DNA of 64,000 nucleotides from Welwitschia mirabilis (Eukaryota > Gnetophyta > Gnetopsida > Welwitschiales): the NCBI GenBank assembly GCA_051453625.1, contig JBOZIK010000001.1:185419886-185483885 (forward strand), read 5' to 3'. A model generated the notes under the pieces. It ran no database searches, was not told the origin of the DNA, and saw only the letters and a program-made list of their open reading frames with translations. Numbering within the stretch: the first letter of the stretch is position 1; the number at the start of each line of letters is the position of its first letter. Below are positions 58,291 through 64,000 of this stretch, piece after piece. The position numbers and the translations under genes were made by a program.

Positions 58291-59330
58291 TTTTAAAAAA
58301 ATTATTTTTGTTAACTTCATGCGCATATTTCATCTTTGTTATTCAAATCATGGTTGCATGGTTTCCTTAGTGCACTTAGAAGATGGAGGCATTTATAATG
58401 GTGTTTCTAACTTTATTGAAAAATATGTTGTTTTCAGGCTTTAGCATCTTTTCAAAGAACTTGCATATTTATCTTTGCCTTTACCTCATTTTTGATTCCC
58501 TTATTAGCTATAAAACTATTGATTTTGTGCATTAGGTTTTGCTCCAAGCTCAAAAAAAATGTTGTATCTATTTTCTATCGAGTTTACTTGCACAACTTGG
58601 ATAATAGAGAGCACATTTTCAATAGACATTTTACAACATTTCACCTCTTTTAGTTTCATTCAACATTGATTACAAAAAAACCCTCTGCATAGCTTTTCAA
58701 GAAGAGGCTATGAAAGAAGGACTTTACAAGCCTTAGGACTTAGTGGTATCCTTGTTCTAGAGTTGTTCCGCTCCTAGGACTCTTCTCCTTTACAATAGTT
58801 CAGAGACTGCACTCTCTGTAATCATTGTGTAGACTTTAAGGATTTTGGAAAAAAAAATCCATGAAATTTATCTTTCACAAGAGAGTGTTGGAGGTTTGGT
58901 TTTCTTGAGTATTGCAATTTTTGATCTTCTTTTGTTTCCAATCTACTTCGCATCAACCTTTGCCATTTTCCACTCTCACCCGTACAGGTTTTGATCCTAG
59001 GGTTTTTTAAGTTCTGAGGAGTGAAGAATATGGTGAACCCTCGGAGAGTGCAGGGCCTTGAGAGGATTTTTCTAGCCTAGGACAGGAAGCCACTATGTCA
59101 AAGTTGAAGAAGAAAGGGCCAAGGATGCAGGCATTGACAAGATGAGGATTATTGTTCCTCTATAAGACATTGTGCAGGAAGAAGAGGCTTGAATAAGACA
59201 TCTATAATATTAGTAAAGTACGATGCATTTTTGGAAATTTAAACTTATATAAATGCAGAAACTAGGATTTGTCTATGCCAATTCTTTACCCTTCATTTTA
59301 TGAATTATCAACTCCAAGAATGCAATAACA
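58291..59330. other. Unassigned region with more balanced composition
   Basis: About 1 kb including CAGGTTTTGATCC-type and GTGAACCCTCGGAG-type words that look less AT-rich than their surroundings. It could be the body of the CACTA-like element or an unrelated insertion. No ORF supports a named product. Confidence 0.35.
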
Positions 59331-59335
59331 TTAAG
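59331..59335. repeat. Target site duplication of element 5, left
   Basis: TTAAG, repeated at 63979-63983 after the 3' LTR. Confidence 0.75.
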
Positions 59336-59805
59336 TATCACAACTATGACCATGTTCGCCTTCCATATCATTCATCCATATCACCACATGCATATGGCCT
59401 CACTTAGGCATATTTACTTTCCAATAAAATGTTATAGACCATTATAATAAGCAATTAAGAGAGAGAGGACAAGTAGTTATTAATTATTTAATGCTTGTAA
59501 TGGCCCTATTAGTGGTTTAGTGGTTTAGTGGTCCTATTAGTGGATAGTGGTGGGCTTAAGTAGTTGTTTATGCATTTTTTCTATTTAAGCATCATAAATG
59601 TATGAGGATTAGCATCTGGAATGAATAAACTCTTGAATTACAAACTTTTCTGATTTCTTCTTTTCTTTCTGTTCAACCCCTTTTCTTTCTTCTTCCCTTC
59701 TCTTTCCTTTCTTTCTTTTCTTCTTCAATCCAATTCTCGAGCCTCATGCTAATTGGAATCAGAGCATCGATCGTGATAATTGGTATCAAAGCATTGATCG
59801 TGATA
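59336..59805 (+). mobile_element. 5' LTR of chromovirus-like element 5
   Basis: It pairs with 63499-63978 at an estimated 92 percent identity, from TATCACAACTATGACC to the repeated TCGTGATA at its end. Length is about 470 bp. TTTCTATTTAAGCATC near 59580 may be a degenerate TATA region, and GAATGAATAAACTC near 59620 a polyadenylation region. The 3' end carries a 27-bp tandem repeat that contains PBS-like words. Confidence 0.85.
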
Positions 59806-59819
59806 ATTGGTATCAAAGC
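59754..59819 (+). repeat. 27-bp tandem repeat with PBS-like words at LTR/PBS junction
   Basis: TGGAATCAGAGC (59754), TGGTATCAAAGC (59781) and TGGTATCAAAGC (59808) are spaced by 27 nt, each followed by ATCGAT/ATTGATCGTGATAAT-like sequence. By alignment with the 3' LTR, the last copy is the actual PBS and the first two lie inside the LTR. Confidence 0.8.
59808..59819 (+). promoter_or_regulatory. tRNA-iMet-type PBS of element 5
   Basis: TGGTATCAAAGC, one change from TGGTATCAGAGC, two bases after the LTR end inferred from the 3' copy. Confidence 0.75.
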
Positions 59820-59861
59820 ATCGATTCTAGCAATACCCTGGTGCGTACCCACTCATAAACC

Positions 59862-61279
59862 ATGGCCAAATCAACCGACTGTGCCACGGATCCTCATATT
59901 TATGAATTGATACAATAGATGTAGAAACAACTTGAGAAAATCATTCAACAGATGGAAGAACGAGATAGTAACTATGCCAACCTTCATTCTCGATTGGACT
60001 AGAATCTCCTGAGCTGGTAAAAGGTGGGAAGAAAGTCACTGATGCCAAACAATGATCTGGTCAAAGGCTCAACCTCAGCTTCATGTGGCATTTTTCCAAA
60101 TCTAATACCGAACCACACTACACTTGATGCACAAATACTAAACCCCCCTCTTTTTCTTGCATCCTCAATTACACTATACCAGCTAGCTACTACCCACCAC
60201 CCGCATCCATCACATTCTAAGATTGAGCTCCCCAAATTTACTAGGGATAATGCCAGATTCTGGTTATGACAATGCAGCTATTACTTCACTTATTATNNNN
60301 NNNNNNNNNNNNAAGAGAAGAGGGAAATAGCTGCTATGCAGTTCGATCGAAAGGTTGAGAAATGGTATAATAACTTATTGGTGGGCAAAGCATTCGTTAG
60401 TTAGGATGAACTATTGAGAGCCATCCTTGTCAAATTTGACAAGCAAAATCCCCTCAAGCTATTTCATAACCTCCAAAATCACAAGCAACGAGGCAAGGTG
60501 GTGGACTACATCGACAGATTCGAGGATTTAAAGGCAAGTTATCTCGAGTTTAATCCTTCGATACCTAAAGTCTAGTTTGTCTACCATTTCATCAGTTGGC
60601 TCAGTGACGAGATTAAACAAAGTGTGGCCTAGACAAAGTTGCAAACCTTGGATGAGGTTTATGAGTTCGTGAAAAGAGAAGAGATCAAGGTGGAGGCTAT
60701 CAAACATGCACTTCAAATCCCTCTCCAATCTTTCCTCAACACTACAAAGAACCCAAGCCAATCCCTCACCCAAATATAAGGTCCTACATCTAGCGAATCA
60801 CAGTGACCCAACCAAGAATTCAAGAAGGGTGAATGTTGGAAATGTGGCAACCGATGGAAACTTGGTCACTAATGCAAATCCAAAATGCTTAATGTAATTG
60901 AAGATGAAGAGGTAACCAATGAGGATTTCGCTGAGCTCATAGTCGAGCCAAGCTTAGGATACCGAGGCCTGCAGCGAGGTAACCCTTAATTCTATCTCTT
61001 ATTATTCGCCACCCACGCCCATACGAATTAGAGCATCAGTCCATGAAAATCTAGATATGATCTTGATCAATACTAGAAGCACCCATACCTTCATGGATCC
61101 AAAGATTCTCAAGGGGACGAGTGTGGTTCCAATCAAGATGTATCCATTAATTATGACGATAGCCAATGGAGCCAAGCTTGTCAATCAATTAGAGTATCCC
61201 CAACTAGAATGGAAGATGGGGGAATACTTATTCAATTAGGATGTCAGGGTCATGAATCTTGGTGGTTGCGACATGGGCT
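59862..61279 (+). pseudogene. Element 5 Gag-protease, first copy
   Basis: Starts at ATG 59862 (MAKSTDCATDPHIYEL). Visible parts are KIELPKFTRDNARFWL, then AMQFDRKVEKWYNNLLVGKA, LVKFDKQNPLKLFHNLQNHK, GKVVDYIDRFEDLKASYLEF, the zinc-knuckle CWKCGNRWKLGH (second part lost to a stop) and protease LINTRSTHTFMDPKILKG. This is the Gag-zinc-knuckle-protease order of plant chromoviruses; Gag packages RNA and the protease cuts the polyprotein. Many stops (CAATAGATGTAG-type) sit where Gln or Trp fit. The protease active site reads NTR, so it is dead. A 16-base N gap lies at 60297-60312 and a 100-base gap at its end. Confidence 0.75.
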
Positions 61280-61379
61280 NNNNNNNNNNNNNNNNNNNNN
61301 NNNNNNNNNNNNNNNNNNNNNNNNNNNNNNNNNNNNNNNNNNNNNNNNNNNNNNNNNNNNNNNNNNNNNNNNNNNNNNN

Positions 61380-62590
61380 CCCCTCTTGTCCCTGCATCCT
61401 TAATCACACTATACCAGCCAACTACCACCCACGACTTGCATCCACCTCATCCTAAGATTGAGCTCCCCAAATTCACTGGGGACAACGCCAGATTTTGGTT
61501 ATGATAGTGCAACCATTACATCACTTATTATCAAATTCCAGACCAACAGAAGAGGGAAATAGTTGCCATGCATTTCGATCAAAAGGTTGAGAAATGGTAT
61601 AATAACTTCTTGGTGGGCAAAGCGTTCGTTAGTTGGGACAAACTATCACAAGCCATTCTTGTCAAATTTAACAAGAAAGATCCCCTCAAGCTATTTGATG
61701 AGCTTCAAAACCATAAGCAACGAGGCAAGGTGGTGGACTACATCGACCGATTTGAGGATTTAAAGGTAAGTTATCTCAAGTTCAATCCTTCAAGTCCAGC
61801 TTGTCTACCATTTCATTAGTGAGCTCAGCGACGAGATTAAACAAAGTGTGGCCCAGGCAAAGTTGCAAATCTTGGATGAGGTTTACGAGTTTATAGAAAG
61901 AGAAGAGATCAAGGTGGAGGCTACCAAATGTGCACTTCAAACCCCTCTCCGATCTTTCCCCAACCCCACAAAGAATCCGAGCCAACCCCTCACCCAAATA
62001 CAAGGTCCTACATCCAGCCAATCGCAGCGACCTAACCAAGAATTCAAGAAGGATGAATGCTGGAAATGTGATGACCGATGGGAACTTGGTCACCGATGTA
62101 AACCCAAAATGCTCAACGTAATTGAAGGTAAAGAGTTAACTAATGAGGATTTTGTCAAACTCATAGCCGAGCCAAGCTCCAAGGATATTGAGGCCTATGG
62201 CAAGGTAACCCTCAATTGTATCTCCTGTTATTCACCACCCACGCCCATATGAATCAGTCCATGACAACCTAGCTATTGTCTTGATCAACACTGGAAGCAC
62301 CCATACCTTCGTGGATCTAAAGATTCTCAAGGGGATGAGTGTGGTTCTAATTAAGATGTATCCATTAATTGTGACGATAGCCAATGGAGCCAAGCTTATC
62401 AACCGATTAGAGTGTCCCCAACTGGAATGGGAGATGGGGGAAACACTTATTCAACTGGGATGTCAAGGTCATGAATCTTGGTGGTTGCGACATGGTTCTT
62501 GGAGTCGACATACTTAAGGAATTTAGTCCGATCATGTTTTACTTCAATTACCTTTACTTACAATTCAAATACAAGAGGAAAGTTATCAAG
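61380..62590 (+). pseudogene. Element 5 Gag-protease, second copy
   Basis: A second, better-preserved pass over the same region. It shows KIELPKFTGDNARFWL, AMHFDQKVEKWYNNFLVGKA, VDYIDRFEDLKVSYLKF and the zinc knuckle CWKCDDRWELGHRCKPK (62058-62108; C-x2-C-x7-H-x-C, the form usual in these chromoviruses). It continues with LINTGSTHTFVDLKILKG, MYPLIVTIANGAKLINRL and, one frame over, GGCDMVLGVD. Identity to the first copy is high (roughly 88-90 percent). The retropepsin active site reads NTGS instead of DTGS, so it should be inactive. Few stops, mainly one after ARFWL. Confidence 0.78.
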
Positions 62591-63000
62591 CTAGAAGGTG
62601 GAACCCAACATGCATCATTACGGCTGATTGGGTCTGAATTGATCGACCACATAAAGAACCCACATGAGGATGAATGGCTGGCCCAATTGACTATCATCCA
62701 GGCCTAAGTTAAAGAACCACCCATACCCCAGCCTATCTTACAGCTCATCGCCGAACACAAGCTGTTTGTGAAGAAGAAGAAGTGCACTTTTGGTCAGCCT
62801 AGAATGGACTATTTGGGACATGTGATATTGTCCCAGGGAGTTTCCATGGACCTGAAGAAAATCAAGGCCATGATTCAATGGCCAACCCTAAGGACAGTAA
62901 AGGAGCTTAGGGGGTTCCTTGGCCTTACGAGATATTACAGGAGATTCCTACGAGATTGTGGGAAGATCAGTAAGAGACTCACCAACCTCCTTTAAAAGGA
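62591..63000 (+). pseudogene. Element 5 reverse transcriptase with core deleted
   Basis: The frame reads PIPQPILQLIAEHKLF, then VKKKKCTFGQPRMDYLGHVI, then TVKELRGFLGLTRYYRRFL and GKISKRLTNLL. The first part is the linker just before RT. The second is the thumb start (K-K-C-x-F-G-x-x-x-x-x-Y-L-G-H-x-I) and the RT-RNase H connection. About 200 residues that should lie between them, including the palm motifs and the catalytic F-F-D-D, are absent, and the join is in frame at a shared HK-type word. The domain cannot polymerise. Confidence 0.8.
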
Positions 63001-63470
63001 ATCCTTCCACTAGGACAAAGGGGTAACCAAGGCCTTTGAAGAACTCAAGATTGCTATGACTGAAGCCCCCGTCCTGGCTATGCTAGATTTTACTAAATCT
63101 TTTACTCTTGAAACTGATGCTTGTGAAATAGGTATTGGAGTAGTATTGACATAGGATTCAAGGCCCATAGCTTACATGAGTAAGGCATTGGGAATCAAGA
63201 ACTAGGGGTTATCAACTTACAAGAAGGAGTACTTGGGTCTCTTAATGGTAGTAGGTAAGTGACACCACTATTTGGAGACCAGGCCTTTCATCATAAAGAC
63301 AGATCATGAAAGCCTCAAGTATCTTTTGGATTAGCATATCATGACACTAATACAGAAGAAGGGTTTGACTAAATTGGTTGGGCCAGACTATAAGATTTTG
63401 TACTGTAAGGGCAAGGAGAACAAGGCGGTAGACACCCTATTATGGAGGTTTTCTTCTTTCAACCCTTGAG
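63001..63470 (+). pseudogene. Element 5 RNase H; integrase absent
   Basis: It reads [108 protein letters not shown] and NKAVDTLLWR. These are the Ty3/gypsy RNase H motifs with three acidic sites visible (ETDAC, KTDHESL, AVDTL). Stops replace Gln or Trp codons (TAG and TGA). Directly after LLWRFSSFNP the sequence goes to the polypurine tract, so the integrase that should follow is missing. The element is non-autonomous by deletion. Confidence 0.8.
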
Positions 63471-63486
63471 GACAAGGGTTGCCTCT

Positions 63487-63498
63487 AAGGGAGGGGAG
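63487..63498 (+). promoter_or_regulatory. Polypurine tract of element 5
   Basis: AAGGGAGGGGAG immediately precedes the 3' LTR start TATCACAACT. Confidence 0.85.
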
Positions 63499-63978
63499 TA
63501 TCACAACTGTGACTACGTTCACCTTCCATATAATTCATCCATATCATCACATGCATACAGCCTCACTTAGGCTTATTTAATTTCTAATAAAATGTTATAG
63601 ACCATTATAATAAGTAATTAAGAGAGAGAAGGCAAGTAGTTACTGATTATTTAATGCTTATAATGGCCTTATTAGTGGTTTAGTGGTTTAGTGACCCTAT
63701 TAGTGGATTAGTGGTGGGCTTAGGCAGTTGTTTATGCATTTTTCTATTTAAGCATCACAAATATATGAGGATTGGCATGTGGAATGAATAAACTCTTGAA
63801 TTACAAACTTTTCTAATTTCTTCTTTTCTTTTTGTTCAACCCCTTTTCTTTCTTCTTCTTTCTTCTTCCTTTCTCTTTTCTTTCTTTATTTTCTTATTCA
63901 GTCCATTTCTCGAGCATCGTGATAATTGGAATTAGAGCATCGATCTTGATAATTGGAATCAGAGCATCGATCGTGACA
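63499..63978 (+). mobile_element. 3' LTR of element 5
   Basis: Partner of 59336-59805. It ends ATCGATCGTGACA, followed by the TTAAG target duplication (63979-63983). Two copies of the 27-bp unit with the PBS-like words TGGAATTAGAGC (63927) and TGGAATCAGAGC (63954) lie inside the LTR. Confidence 0.85.
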
Positions 63979-64000
63979 TTAAGCTATTCTATCTATAAGA

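Noticed and set aside
60528-60773. Minus-strand ORFs over element 5 gag (also 61782-62093)
   Set aside because: They are antisense shadows of the Gag coding remnants.

Overview
This window reads as nuclear DNA of a flowering plant with a large, AT-rich, repeat-dense genome. I find no intact host gene. I also see no rRNA, no functional tRNA and no prokaryotic organisation. Almost everything recognisable is a decayed LTR retrotransposon: Ty3/gypsy of the Athila/Tat type, a chromovirus-like type and a Tekay/Del-like type, plus Ty1/copia fragments. There is also one SINE, probable CACTA ends and many local tandem repeats. Thirteen runs of N break the sequence, several inside or beside repeats, so repeat copy numbers near them are provisional. 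Layout follows. Positions 1-2054 hold the leader, primer-binding site (PBS) and 5' LTR of a minus-strand Ty3/gypsy element (element 1), which cuts into a minus-strand copia gag remnant (2055-3330). Positions 3340-5047 hold a copia LTR fragment and the start of a copia reverse transcriptase. Positions 5048-18408 are the most unusual block: three tandem units of about 4.4-5 kb that look like giant Tekay-type LTRs separated by internal domains of only about 0.2 kb. The third unit carries a SINE that the others lack. Positions 18409-29318 are an LTR-to-LTR minus-strand Athila-type element (element 2) with gag, protease and a probable third-ORF remnant; a solo LTR with a 5-bp target duplication interrupts its gag. 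Positions 29319-31230 are a copia gag-integrase remnant. Positions 31545-31724 carry three perfect initiator-Met-type PBS motifs at an exact 59-nt period. Positions 31800-38728 are mostly unrecognised AT-rich DNA with CACTA-like and tRNA-like pieces and a copia LTR start. Positions 38729-40467 hold two more LTR-type repeats. On the minus strand, 40660-41990 looks like a decayed intron-containing gene. Positions 42071-46861 are the 5' LTR and unusual coding remnants of a plus-strand gypsy element (element 4). Positions 46862-57840 are a minus-strand Athila/Tat element (element 3) with recognisable gag, protease, reverse transcriptase, RNase H and integrase, and a long 3' region that holds tandem repeats and an antisense ORF. 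Positions 57941-59335 hold CACTA-like hairpin repeats and unassigned DNA. Positions 59336-63978 are the youngest-looking element (element 5), a plus-strand chromovirus-like element with paired LTRs and a TTAAG target duplication; it has lost the RT core and integrase. The coding remnants share a decay signature: most in-frame stops are one C-to-T or G-to-A change from CAG, CAA or TGG, as expected for methylated, silenced transposons. The elements do not form a pathway. The window is a nest of insertions, recombination products and deletion derivatives.
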